From NCBI GenBank assembly GCA_030918015.1, contig JAUPTP010000128.1, positions 1 through 6,710 on the forward strand: a DNA stretch of 6,710 bases, in the 5' to 3' direction. Below are positions 1 through 6,710 of this stretch, piece by piece. Origin of the DNA: Pseudomonadota bacterium. GTDB taxonomy: Bacteria; Pseudomonadota; Gammaproteobacteria; Burkholderiales; Burkholderiaceae_C. The notes under the pieces were generated by a model. The model saw only the letters and a list, made by a program, of their open reading frames with translations. It ran no database searches and had not been told where the DNA came from. The position numbers and the translations under genes were made by a program. Within the stretch, counting starts at the first letter, position 1. Each line of letters begins with the position of its first letter.

Positions 1-439
1 TGAGCCAGTTGTTGGGCGGCGTGCCGTCGTCCTTGTCATCGGCCCAGACGTACCAGTCGGCCCTGGGGTTGTCGCGGCTGGCGCGGCTCTCGACGAACCA
101 GGGGTGCTGGTCCGAGCTGTGCGACAGCACCTGGTCGATCATCACCCGCAGGCCCAGGCCGTGGGCGCGCGCGACCAGGGCACGGAAGTCGTCGAGGGTG
201 CCGAACATCGGATCGACGTCGCGGTAGTCCGAGACGTCGTAGCCGAAGTCCTTCATCGGGCTCTTGAAGAACGGCGACAGCCAGATCGCGTCGGCGCCCA
301 GGCGCGCGACGTGTTCGAGCTTCGCGGTGATGCCCGGCAGATCGCCGATGCCGTCACCGTTGGCGTCCGCGTAGCTGCGCGGGTAGATCTGGTAGATGAC
401 GCCGCCGCGCCACCAGTCGGGGTTGCCTTGCAGGGCCAT
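1..439 (-). CDS. GH13 (subfamily 23-like) alpha-glucosidase, N-terminal part, cut by window edge
   Basis: This is the first 146 codons of a glycoside hydrolase family 13 enzyme, expected to hydrolyse terminal alpha-1,4-glucosidic bonds of maltose, sucrose-like or related alpha-glucosides in the cytoplasm. Visible hallmarks are WWRGGVIYQIYPRSY at residues 9-23, the Ca-binding-type loop DANGDGIGD at 25-33, LPGITAKLEHVARLGADAIWLSPFF at about 34-58, and GH13 conserved region I as IDQVLSHSSDQHPWF at 101-115, where Ser replaces the usual Asn before the invariant His107. The VLSHxSDQHPWF form is typical of GH13_23 alpha-glucosidases (HaG/XgtA/AglA type). There is no signal peptide. The catalytic nucleophile and acid/base lie outside the window. 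The start ATG is preceded by GAGGA nine bases upstream. It follows the second permease by 35 nt, so it is almost certainly co-transcribed and acts on the imported sugar. An oligo-1,6-glucosidase or trehalose-6-phosphate hydrolase is possible but fits less well. Confidence 0.9.
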   Translation of the reverse strand, partial: MALQGNPDWWRGGVIYQIYPRSYADANGDGIGDLPGITAKLEHVARLGADAIWLSPFFKSPMKDFGYDVSDYRDVDPMFGTLDDFRALVARAHGLGLRVMIDQVLSHSSDQHPWFVESRASRDNPRADWYVWADDKDDGTPPNNWL

Positions 440-474
440 GGACGGGGATCCTCAGGTTTCGGGTCAGGTCGGGC

Positions 475-1310
<836 letters not shown>

Positions 1311-1311
<1 letters not shown>

Positions 1312-2222
1312 CACGCGTCCTCCGAGACGCTCGTCCGGCTCAGTCGCATGAAGACGACCGTGGCCAGACCGATGATGAGAAACAGCGCCGTCGAGGCGGC
1401 CGAGCCGTAGCCCATGTAGCCGTTGTCGACCATCTCGCGGCGCACGAAGCCGGACATGCTCATGGTGCTGTTGTTGTTCGAGGTCAGCACGTAGATCAGA
1501 TCGAAGACGCGCAGCGCGTCGAGCAGGCGGAAGATCACCGCCACCATCAGCGCCGGGCGGATCAGCGGCAGCGTCACCGACCAGAACACCCGCAGCGGAT
1601 GCACGCCGTCGACATGCGCGGCCTCGTAGCAGTCGCGGGGCAGGGTCTGCAGCGCCGCCAGGATCAGCAGCGCCATGAAGGGCGTGGTCTTCCAGACGTC
1701 GACCAGCACCACCGTCCACAGCGCATATTGCGGATCGGCCGTCCAGGCCACCTTGGCGTCGATCAGGCCCCAGCCCTGCAGGATCGCGTTGATGACGCCG
1801 AACTGGTCATGCAGCATCCAGCCCCACATCTTGGCCGACACGATGGTCGGGATCGCCCAGGGCACCAGCACCGCGGCGCGCACCAGCGCGCGGCCCCTGA
1901 ACTCCTGGTCGAGCAGCAGCGCCACCCCCAGGCCGAAGACGGTCTCCAGCAGCACCGACACCAGCGAGAACTGCAGCGTGTTGCGGATCGAGATGCCCCA
2001 GTCGCTGAGCCAGAAGCCCTCGGTGTGGTTCGGGTTGGCGAACAGGCCGAATTCGCCGACATAGTTCTCCAGCCCGACAAAGCGCGCGGCGCCCATGTCG
2101 TTGAGGTTGGCGTCGGTGAAGCTGAACCAGAGGGTGCGCCCCAGCGGCCACGCGGCCACGATCAGCAGCGTCACCAGCATCGGCGCGAGGAACAGCCAGG
2201 CAGTGCGGGTCTTGGAGGACAT
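1311..2222 (-). CDS. Sugar ABC transporter permease, MalF/AglF type
   Basis: A 303-residue inner-membrane permease, the MalF-class partner of the downstream MalG-type protein. It begins with a cytoplasmic MSSKTRTAW followed by a membrane segment (about 9-28). Further segments lie near 84-106, 115-137, 164-190, 216-238 and 278-296. The EAA loop is at 200-223 (EAAHVDGVHPL...VTLPLIRP). It lacks the large periplasmic insertion of E. coli MalF and so resembles the compact permeases of trehalose/alpha-glucoside systems. The ATG at 2222 was chosen because the protein then starts like its family. The frame can be opened eight codons earlier with GTG at 2246, but neither start has a good Shine-Dalgarno, so the start is less certain than the gene. 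It sits 124 nt after the binding-protein gene, across two hairpins, and ends in a one-base overlap with the next permease. Confidence 0.92.
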
Positions 2223-2263
2223 GATCCGGCCGGGAAAGGCAAGCACAGGGCAAAGGCGCGGCC

Positions 2264-2289
2264 CGACCCGACCTTCAGGGGTCGGGTCG
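2264..2289 (-). repeat. Perfect 10-bp inverted repeat (hairpin 2) upstream of the first permease
   Basis: Plus-strand arms CGACCCGACC (2264-2273) and GGTCGGGTCG (2280-2289) are exact reverse complements around a 6-nt loop. It lies 21 nt beyond hairpin 1 and 41 nt before the permease ATG. It shares no sequence with hairpin 1, so it is not a duplication of it. As with hairpin 1, no T-tract follows on the transcribed side. Confidence 0.8.
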
Positions 2290-2310
2290 ACACGGGCATC
2301 GACAGAAGAC

Positions 2311-2339
2311 AGGCCGCCGCGCGAGGCCGGCGGCGGCCT
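2311..2339 (-). repeat. Perfect 10-bp inverted repeat (hairpin 1), seven bases after the binding-protein stop
   Basis: Plus-strand arms AGGCCGCCGC (2311-2320) and GCGGCGGCCT (2330-2339) are exact reverse complements around a 9-nt loop. The stem is almost entirely G-C and should be very stable in the transcript. It begins seven nucleotides after the TGA of the sugar-binding protein gene. There is no downstream U-run, which favours an mRNA-stabilising or attenuating element over a full terminator. Confidence 0.8.
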
Positions 2340-2346
2340 CAGGGCA

Positions 2347-3615
2347 TCACCACTCGCGGCGCTTGATCTGCTTGAGCTTGCCCTCGAGCTTGCCCAGGCT
2401 GGTCTCGGCCTTCTCCTTGCCGGAGAGCACGTCGTGGGTGGCGTTCCAGAAGGCGGCGCTGACCTCGTTGTACTTCAGGCCGGTGGCGGTGGCCGGACGC
2501 GGCACCGCGCTGGTGAAGACGTTGTACAGGTCGCCGAAGAAGGGCGCGGCGGCCAGCACTTCCTTGTCCTGGTACAGCGACGGGATGGTCGGGTTGTAGG
2601 AACCCTTGATCGCGCGCTCCTTCTGGATCTCCTTGCTGGTCATGTACATGACCAGGTCGGCGGCCTCCTTCGGGTTCTTCGAGTACTTGCTCACCGCGAG
2701 CTGCCAGCCGCCCAGCGTGGCGGCGTTCTTTCCATCCGCGCCGCCCTTGGGCAGCGCGGAGACGCCGATCTTGCCCGCGATCTTGCTGTCCTTGCCGTTG
2801 CCCAGCGACCAGGCATAGGGCCAGTTGCGCATGAAGACGGCGTTGCCGTTCTGGAACACGCCGCGCGCGTCCTCCTCGCCGTAGTTCAGCACGCCGGTCG
2901 GCGCGATGGTGCCGATCCATGACGCGGCGGTGTTCAGCGCCTTGGCCGCCTTGGGGTTGTTGACGGTGATCTGACCCTTGTCGTCGACGATGTTGCCGCC
3001 GCCGTGGCTCCACAGCCATTCCACCGCGTCGCAGGTCAGGCCCTCGTAGGCCTTGGCCTGGAAGACGAAGCCCTGCATGTCGGCGTTGCCGGCCCGGCGC
3101 TCGGCGTCCTGGATCTTCTTCGCGGTGGCGGCGAGTTCCTCCCAGGTGGTCGGGGCCTTCTCGCCGTGCTTCTCGAGCAGGTCCTTGCGGTAGTACAGCA
3201 GACCGGCGTCGGTGAACCACGGCATCGCGATCAGACGGCCGTCGGCGGTGTTGTTGGCCACGATCGACGGGAAGTGCTCCTTCTCGGCGCCCTTGCTGTA
3301 GGGCTTCAGGTCGATCAGGTGGTCCTTGATCATGCCCGGCCACACCACGTCGACGTTGATCACGTCCAGGTCCGAGCTCTTGGCCGCGAACATCTGGCGG
3401 AACAGCGCCAGGATGTCGGTGGTCGACTGCGGCGGGGTGAACAGCTTGACGGTGTTGCCGGTCTTCTTCGCCCAGTCCTCGGTGGTCTTCTTGCAGAACT
3501 CGAAGTCCTGGCCGACCGAGCCGCAGGAGATGGTGACCGTGGCGGCCTGCGCGCCGGCGACCGTACCGAAGGCCAGGGCGATGCCGGCCGCGATCTGCTG
3601 GAAGGAAATGGACAT
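2347..3615 (-). CDS. Periplasmic alpha-glucoside (trehalose/maltose-type) ABC substrate-binding protein
   Basis: A 422-residue extracellular solute-binding protein (family 1) that would capture an alpha-glucoside in the periplasm and deliver it to the two permeases encoded next. A signal peptide covers about residues 1-24, with cleavage likely after AQA (GTVAGAQA/ATVTIS). The n-region MSISFQQ carries no Lys or Arg, which is unusual. Family landmarks are DVINVDVVWPG (84-94), DLKPY (102-106), MPWFTDAGLLYYRKDLL (131-147), GGWQLAVSKYSKNPKEAADLV (302-322) and the C-terminal RPATATGLKYNEVSAAFWNATHDVLSGK (373-400), shared with ThuE/AglE-type proteins. Cysteines at 31, 41 and 195 are the only ones in the mature part; the first two could form a disulfide. 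The start is supported by GGAGA about eight bases upstream and by the signal peptide. Position as first gene of the operon fits a highly expressed receptor. The exact sugar cannot be read from sequence; maltose, trehalose and sucrose are all possible. Confidence 0.93.
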   Translation of the reverse strand: MSISFQQIAAGIALAFGTVAGAQAATVTISCGSVGQDFEFCKKTTEDWAKKTGNTVKLFTPPQSTTDILALFRQMFAAKSSDLDVINVDVVWPGMIKDHLIDLKPYSKGAEKEHFPSIVANNTADGRLIAMPWFTDAGLLYYRKDLLEKHGEKAPTTWEELAATAKKIQDAERRAGNADMQGFVFQAKAYEGLTCDAVEWLWSHGGGNIVDDKGQITVNNPKAAKALNTAASWIGTIAPTGVLNYGEEDARGVFQNGNAVFMRNWPYAWSLGNGKDSKIAGKIGVSALPKGGADGKNAATLGGWQLAVSKYSKNPKEAADLVMYMTSKEIQKERAIKGSYNPTIPSLYQDKEVLAAAPFFGDLYNVFTSAVPRPATATGLKYNEVSAAFWNATHDVLSGKEKAETSLGKLEGKLKQIKRREW

Positions 3616-3676
3616 GGGACTGTCTCCGTCTGATTCGCGTGGGTGGAAGGCGAGGCGGGTCGCGCCACGGCAGGAA

Positions 3677-3691
3677 TGTAATTTCCTTACA
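3677..3691 (-). promoter_or_regulatory. 15-bp palindrome TGTAAGGAAATTACA, candidate HexR-type operator
   Basis: The minus strand reads TGTAA-GGAAA-TTACA, with perfect 5-bp arms and a 5-nt centre, 61 bases before the binding-protein ATG. It matches the HexR (RpiR family) motif as I remember it, TGTAATTAAATTACA, at 13 of 15 positions. HexR controls central glucose catabolism in many gamma- and betaproteobacteria and responds to KDPG. A weak promoter reading (GTGACG about 15 bp before TACATT) would place the -10 inside the palindrome, which would make it a repression site. The palindrome is observed; the regulator is inferred. Confidence 0.5.
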
Positions 3692-3728
3692 CCCGCGTCA
3701 CACCGGTGAAAACCCTGGACTTCACCCT

Positions 3729-3758
3729 CATAAATGCACCTTATTGAGGCAAAAACAA
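3729..3758 (-). promoter_or_regulatory. Candidate promoter of the sugar operon
   Basis: On the minus strand TTGTTT (3758-3753) is followed after 18 bases by TTTATG (3734-3729), in the AT-rich part of the leader just downstream of the LacI-like operator. Matches to the sigma-70 consensus are poor, particularly at the -10. An alternative promoter over the 3677-3691 palindrome is equally possible. The region must contain a promoter if the sugar operon is transcribed independently of modABC, but its exact position is not settled. Confidence 0.3.
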
Positions 3759-3763
3759 GCCGC

Positions 3764-3777
3764 TGCAACCGATTGCG
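3764..3777 (-). promoter_or_regulatory. LacI-family-like operator TGCAACCGATTGCG
   Basis: The plus strand reads TGCAACCGATTGCG, fitting nine of ten fixed positions of the general LacI-family operator TGNAANCGNTTNCA with its central CG. GCAA and TTGC form matching arms. It lies just upstream of the possible -35 of the sugar operon. Weaker sites with the same centre follow at 3784-3797 (CGTCATCGTTTGCG, 7 of 10) and 3824-3837 (CGAACACGATTCCC, 7 of 10), so the three centres are 20 and 40 bp apart, on the same face of the helix. Rhizobial agl operons are controlled by the LacI-type AglR, so a LacI regulator gene is likely nearby, outside the window. Confidence 0.5.
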
Positions 3778-3888
3778 CTTTTGCGTCATCGTTTGCGCTC
3801 ATTTGCGTCGCCCCGCTGATGCACGAACACGATTCCCCGGAACAACCCTGTCCGTCGCAACCCTGATGCGGATTTTTTCGTAACTTTA

Positions 3889-5001
3889 TTACATGCCTCC
3901 AGCGGCCTTCAGCCCCCCCTCCAGCAGCGCCACCGACTTGACCTGCACCCACAGACGCCGCCCCGGCAGCACGCCCAGCTGGTCGACCGCGCGGCGCGTC
4001 AGCCGCGCCAGCAGCACCGCCCCGCCCACACGCACGCGCACCATGGCCAGCGCCGGGTGGTCGTCGTCGCCCACGCTCTCGACCTCGCCGGCGAGCACGT
4101 TCTGGATGCTGCCCACGCCGGGCTGATCGGCCAGGCTGACATCGCGCGCCAGCACCCGCACCCGCACACGGCGCCCCGGCGCCAGCCCCGGATCCCGGGT
4201 CCACAGATGAGCGCCGTCGAAGTCGACCCGCGCCAGATGCCAGCGCGGGTCGATCTCGCCGATCGTGGCCTCCAGCACCGCACCGGCCTCCTCGCCCAGG
4301 CGCAGCGGCTGATCGGGGTGCACCAGCAGCGACTGCAGCGACCCGCAGGCCTGCACCCGCCCGGCCTCGAGCACGACGAGCTGGTCGGCCAGCCGCGCCA
4401 CCTCGTCGGGGGCGTGGGTGACGTAGACCACCGGGATGTCGAGCTCGTCGCGCAGCCGCTCGAGGTAGGGCAGGATCTCCTGGCGGCGCCGTTGGTCCAG
4501 CGCCGCCAGTGGCTCGTCCATCAGCAGCACGCGCGGGCCCAGGGCCAGCGCCCGGGCGATGCCCACCCGCTGGCGCTCGCCGCCCGAGAGGTGGGTCGGA
4601 CGGCGCTCGAGCAGGTGCTCGATGCCCAGCAGCGCCACCGCCTGCGCCAGCCGCCGCGACGAGGCCCCGCGCAGCAGCCGGTCGAGCCGCCGCAGCCCGT
4701 AGCGCAGGTTGCCCATCACGCTCAGGTGATCGAACAGGCTGGCCTCCTGGAAGACATAGCCGATCGGGCGCCGGTGCACCGGCCGCCAGGTGCGCACGTC
4801 CTGCCAGACCTCGCCCTCCACCACCAGCCGGCCCTGGGGCGCACGCTCCAGCCCGGCCAGGCAGCGCAGCAGCGTGGTCTTGCCCGAGCCCGACGCGCCG
4901 AAGAGCACCGTCACGCCGCGCCCGGGCAGCGTCAGGTCCACGTCGAGCGAGAAGCCCGGCCAGTCGACCCGGAAGCGGGCCTCGATCGGCGGCGCGCTCA
5001 T
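3889..5001 (-). CDS. modC: Molybdate ABC transporter ATP-binding protein ModC
   Basis: A 370-residue ATPase that powers molybdate import with ModB. The nucleotide-binding domain shows Walker A GASGSGKT (35-42), Q-loop Gln85, signature LSGGERQ (138-144), Walker B VLLMDE (158-163), D-loop ALD (167-169) and switch His196. After a linker, a C-terminal Mop/TOBE domain (about 298-365, from [13 protein letters not shown] to [12 protein letters not shown]) is the oxyanion-binding regulatory domain characteristic of ModC, and it distinguishes this gene from sugar-type ATPases. E. coli ModC is about 350 residues, so this is full length. Its ATG overlaps the modB stop by four bases (ATGA) and has no Shine-Dalgarno, so translation is probably coupled to modB. 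A (GC)5 run at 5002-5011 abuts the start. No convincing intrinsic terminator follows the TAA, so read-through into the sugar operon cannot be excluded. Confidence 0.96.
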   Translation of the reverse strand: MSAPPIEARFRVDWPGFSLDVDLTLPGRGVTVLFGASGSGKTTLLRCLAGLERAPQGRLVVEGEVWQDVRTWRPVHRRPIGYVFQEASLFDHLSVMGNLRYGLRRLDRLLRGASSRRLAQAVALLGIEHLLERRPTHLSGGERQRVGIARALALGPRVLLMDEPLAALDQRRRQEILPYLERLRDELDIPVVYVTHAPDEVARLADQLVVLEAGRVQACGSLQSLLVHPDQPLRLGEEAGAVLEATIGEIDPRWHLARVDFDGAHLWTRDPGLAPGRRVRVRVLARDVSLADQPGVGSIQNVLAGEVESVGDDDHPALAMVRVRVGGAVLLARLTRRAVDQLGVLPGRRLWVQVKSVALLEGGLKAAGGM

Positions 5002-5678
5002 GCGCGCGCGCGCTGGCGGCCGGGCCGCCAGAGCTGCATCGCCAGCAGCACCACGAAGGCGAAGCCCACCATCACCGCCGAGAGCCGGTGCGCCGGCCCG
5101 TAGGCCAGCGCCTCGACATGGTCGTAGATCTGCACCGCCGCCACGCGGGTCTCGCCGGGCAGGTTGCCGCCGATCATCAGCACGACACCGAACTCGCCCA
5201 CCGTGTGCGCGAAGGTCAGGATGGCCGCGCTCAGGAAGCCCGGCGCGGCCAGCGGCACCGCCACCGTGAAGAAGGCGTCCAGCGGCGAGGCGCGCAGCGT
5301 GGCGGCCACCTCCAGCGGCCGATCGCCCAGGGCCTCGAAGGCGCTCTGCAGCGGCTGCACCATGAAGGGCAGCGAATAGAACACCGACGCGATCACCAGC
5401 CCCTCGAAGGTGAAGGGCAGCAGCGCCCACCCCAGCGACTGCGTGAGCTGCCCCACCAGGCCCTGCGGCCCCATGGCCAGCAGCAGGTAGAAGCCCATCA
5501 CCGAGGGCGGCAGCACCAGCGGCAGGGCCACCACCGCGCCCACCGGCGCCTTCCAGCGCGAGCGCGTGCGCGCCAGCCACCAGGCCAGCGGCGTGCCGAT
5601 CAGCAGCAGCAGGCCGGTCACGATCGCGGCCAGACGCACCGTCAGGCCGAGCGCCTGCAGGTCGGCGGCGTCGAGCAT
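4998..5678 (-). CDS. modB: Molybdate ABC transporter permease ModB
   Basis: A 226-residue inner-membrane permease forming the molybdate channel as a homodimer. It starts [20 protein letters not shown], the normal ModB opening. Hydrophobic segments lie at about 13-35, 46-70, 88-110, 138-158 and 199-217. The ATPase-docking EAA-like loop is [25 protein letters not shown] (123-147), and the family hallmark [15 protein letters not shown] plus [15 protein letters not shown] follows at 158-190. The open frame extends 15 codons upstream to 5723, but that part lies inside modA and reads as Arg/Ala-rich noise. The ATG at 5678 comes one base after the modA stop (TGAGATG) with a poor ribosome-binding site, so expression probably depends on modA translation. 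Confidence 0.95.
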   Translation of the reverse strand: MLDAADLQALGLTVRLAAIVTGLLLLIGTPLAWWLARTRSRWKAPVGAVVALPLVLPPSVMGFYLLLAMGPQGLVGQLTQSLGWALLPFTFEGLVIASVFYSLPFMVQPLQSAFEALGDRPLEVAATLRASPLDAFFTVAVPLAAPGFLSAAILTFAHTVGEFGVVLMIGGNLPGETRVAAVQIYDHVEALAYGPAHRLSAVMVGFAFVVLLAMQLWRPGRQRARA

Positions 5679-5679
5679 C

Positions 5680-6459
5680 TCAGCGGCCCGTGCCTGGGCC
5701 CTCGCCCGGCAGCGTGAAGCCATAGCGCACCATCACCGCGCGGGCCGGGGCGCTGCCGACATGCTCGGCGAACTGCCGCGCCAGCGCGCTGGCCTGCGCC
5801 CGGCGGGTGATGATGAAGCCCTGCTCCAGCGGCGCGTGAAGGTGGTCGGGCACCAGCCAGTAGCCGCCCTTGGCGGCGAGCTCCGGACTCAGCGCCAGCG
5901 CCAGCGCGATCAGCCCGACCTGGGCATTGCCGGTCTGCACGAACTGCGCGGTCTGCGCGATGTTCTCGCCATGGACCAGCCGCGGCTCGACCTGCGACCA
6001 CAGCCCGGCGGCGCGCAGCGCCTCCTCGGCGCGCTGGCCGTACGGCGCGTGCCTGGGGTTGGCGATGGCGATGCGGGCGAGCTTCGGATCGGCCAGACTG
6101 GCCAGCGTCATGCGGCGGGCGTCCAGCGTGGCGCTCCACAGCACCAGCCGCCCGACCGCGTAGGGCTTGACCTCGGAGGCGGCCAGGCCGTCGCGGGCCA
6201 GCTCGCGCGGCAGGCCGATGTCGGCCGAGAAGAACAGGTCGTAGGGCGCGCCGTTGCGGATCTGCGCGTGGAAGCGCCCCGAGGAGCCGTAGACCACGTC
6301 GACCTGGTCGGCCGGGTGGGCCTTGCGGAAGGTGGCGACCACCTCGTCCATCGCGAACTTCAGGTCGGCCGCGGCCGCGACCGTGATCTTCTCGGCCTGG
6401 GCCGCGGTGGCGACCACCAGGCCCAGGACCAGCAGGCCGGCCTGAAGCAAGGAAGGCAT
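5680..6459 (-). CDS. modA: Periplasmic molybdate-binding protein ModA
   Basis: A 259-residue substrate-binding protein that captures molybdate (possibly tungstate) in the periplasm for ModBC. The signal peptide spans about residues 1-22, with cleavage after AQA ([13 protein letters not shown]). ModA landmarks are [16 protein letters not shown] (25-40), VVYGSSGRF (55-63) with the oxyanion-binding serines near 59-60, [10 protein letters not shown] (71-80), [16 protein letters not shown] (133-148) and [27 protein letters not shown] (164-190). In the first ligand loop the Ser common in E. coli-type ModA is replaced (AAAAD). I take the ATG at 6459, with GAGAG eight bases before it. In-frame ATG codons at 6483 and 6513 would bypass a normal signal peptide start and overlap the promoter/operator. 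It is first in modABC, 50 nt after the preceding gene. Confidence 0.95.
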   Translation of the reverse strand: MPSLLQAGLLVLGLVVATAAQAEKITVAAAADLKFAMDEVVATFRKAHPADQVDVVYGSSGRFHAQIRNGAPYDLFFSADIGLPRELARDGLAASEVKPYAVGRLVLWSATLDARRMTLASLADPKLARIAIANPRHAPYGQRAEEALRAAGLWSQVEPRLVHGENIAQTAQFVQTGNAQVGLIALALALSPELAAKGGYWLVPDHLHAPLEQGFIITRRAQASALARQFAEHVGSAPARAVMVRYGFTLPGEGPGTGR

Positions 6460-6477
6460 GGGCAACTCTCGGGCAAG

Positions 6478-6501
6478 CGTCATGTGGCGAGCACTATAGC
6501 G
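6478..6501 (-). promoter_or_regulatory. Candidate ModE operator overlapping the modA promoter
   Basis: The minus strand begins CGCTATAGTG at 6501-6492 and ends CCACATGACG at 6487-6478, with four bases between. Spacing and half-sites resemble the ModE operator of E. coli modA as I remember it (CGTTATATTG ... CTACATAACG, 24 bp); by my count about 17 of 24 positions agree. The left half contains TATAGT (6498-6493), a good -10 hexamer that would start transcription near 6486, about 27 nt before the modA ATG. No -35 match is seen at the usual distance. Molybdate-loaded ModE binding here would block the promoter when molybdenum is plentiful. No modE gene is in the window. Confidence 0.55.
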
Positions 6502-6509
6502 AGGCGGCC

Positions 6510-6710
6510 TCACGCGCCGGCGCGCATGGACTCTGCGCCCGTCCAGGCCTGCGCCAGCCGCTCGACCGCACCGTCGATCAGCGCGTCCGGCGTGGCACCG
6601 TAGCCCAGCACCAGGCCCTGCTCGGGCATCGCCCCGGCGGCGGCCGCTGTCAGCCGGAAGCGCCCCAGCGGCTGCGCGGCCACGCCCAGCGCCTGCGCGC
6701 GCGCCGCCAC
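6510..6710 (-). CDS. MocR-like (GntR/PLP aminotransferase-type) protein, C-terminal end, cut by window edge
   Basis: The last 66 or so codons of a protein entering from the right edge. The stretch MPEQGLVLGYGATPDALIDGAVERLAQAW resembles the extreme C-terminus of fold-type I aminotransferase domains in MocR/PdxR-like regulators, where a G-L-x-LGY/F segment is followed by an amphipathic helix ending in RLA. Preceding residues (AARAQALGVAAQPLGRFRL) fit the usual 'A...GV...PL..Y' strand. The catalytic Lys and any N-terminal winged-helix DNA-binding domain lie outside. It stops 50 nt before modA and points the same way, but modA has its own likely promoter, so a common operon is not required. A plain aminotransferase of the same fold is the main alternative. 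Confidence 0.6.
   Translation of the reverse strand: MAARAQALGVAAQPLGRFRLTAAAAGAMPEQGLVLGYGATPDALIDGAVERLAQAWTGAESMRAGA

Larger units (their letters stand above)
2223..2346 (-). promoter_or_regulatory. Binding-protein/permease intergenic spacer with two tandem hairpins
   Basis: This 124-nt gap separates the sugar-binding protein stop from the first permease start and holds two perfect 10-bp inverted repeats (listed separately) separated by 21 nt. Neither is followed by a T-tract on the minus strand, so they are not classical intrinsic terminators. By analogy with the malE-malF intercistronic REP elements of E. coli, the likely role is to protect the 3' end of the upstream message from exonucleases and to reduce permease expression relative to binding protein. 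That role is inferred; the inverted repeats are seen directly. Confidence 0.7.

Noticed and set aside
2223..2246. Upstream GTG start (2246) for the MalF-type permease
   Set aside because: It adds eight residues without a better ribosome-binding site; the ATG at 2222 gives a family-like N-terminus. Not fully excluded.
3616..3789. 58-residue N-terminal extension of the sugar-binding protein
   Set aside because: The frame is open but would bury the signal peptide and run through the promoter and operators; the ATG at 3615 has a good GGAGA.
3843..3865. Direct repeat CAACCCTG (3843-3850 and 3858-3865)
   Set aside because: Two 8-mers 15 bp apart are too short to separate from chance, and no regulator motif is recognised.
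3851..3879. Plus-strand stem CGCA/TGCG followed by ATTTTTT as a terminator
   Set aside because: The stem is only 4-5 bp and points along the plus strand, where there is no gene to terminate; for modC the tract is on the wrong side.
5002..5011. (GC)5 run beside the modC start as a phase-variable repeat
   Set aside because: Five units are short and common at this base composition, and both overlapping genes are intact.
4057..6603. Long plus-strand open frames (about 4057-5103, 4509-5717, 5566-6603) antisense to modABC
   Set aside because: They are rich in Arg, His, Gln, Ala and Pro with no recognisable domain, as expected from the reverse of high-GC coding DNA. The minus-strand genes have clear family motifs.
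6510..6710. A complete 66-residue small protein starting at the window edge
   Set aside because: The apparent start is a GTG exactly at the edge; the sequence matches the C-terminus of a much larger MocR/aminotransferase-type protein.

Overview
The window is GC-rich (roughly two thirds G+C by eye). All convincing genes lie on the minus strand. Protein character (ModA, MocR-type C-terminus, sugar-binding protein of the trehalose/maltose family, GH13_23 glucosidase) suggests a proteobacterium, most likely a betaproteobacterium of the order Burkholderiales. That placement is an inference from style, not from a marker gene.

Read in the direction of transcription (high to low coordinates), there are three blocks. 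(1) 6710-6510: the C-terminal end of a MocR-like (GntR/aminotransferase) protein, cut by the window edge. (2) 6459-3889: a complete modA-modB-modC operon for a high-affinity molybdate ABC importer, with tightly packed genes (1-nt gap, then a 4-nt ATGA overlap). Its short leader carries a candidate ModE operator over a TATAGT -10 element. (3) 3615-1: an alpha-glucoside uptake and hydrolysis operon, with a periplasmic sugar-binding protein, two MalF/MalG-type permeases and the start of a GH13 alpha-glucosidase that runs off the window. The order binding protein, permease, permease, glucosidase is that of the rhizobial aglEFGA(K) operon. No sugar-specific ATPase is seen, and one may lie beyond position 1.

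The non-coding DNA is the most informative part. The 273-bp leader of the sugar operon (3616-3888) is less GC-rich than its surroundings. It holds a LacI-family-like operator (TGCAACCGATTGCG) with weaker copies phased at multiples of 20 bp, plus a separate 15-bp palindrome TGTAAGGAAATTACA that closely resembles a HexR site. This suggests local substrate induction together with control by central sugar catabolism. The 124-bp gap between the binding-protein gene and the first permease contains two perfect 10-bp-arm hairpins without U-tracts, in the same place as the malE-malF REP elements of enteric bacteria. They probably set the excess of binding protein over permease.

I see no wholly new biological system. 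The window looks like two well-understood importers with notable regulatory architecture. No RNA genes, CRISPR, insertion sequences or phage genes were recognised.
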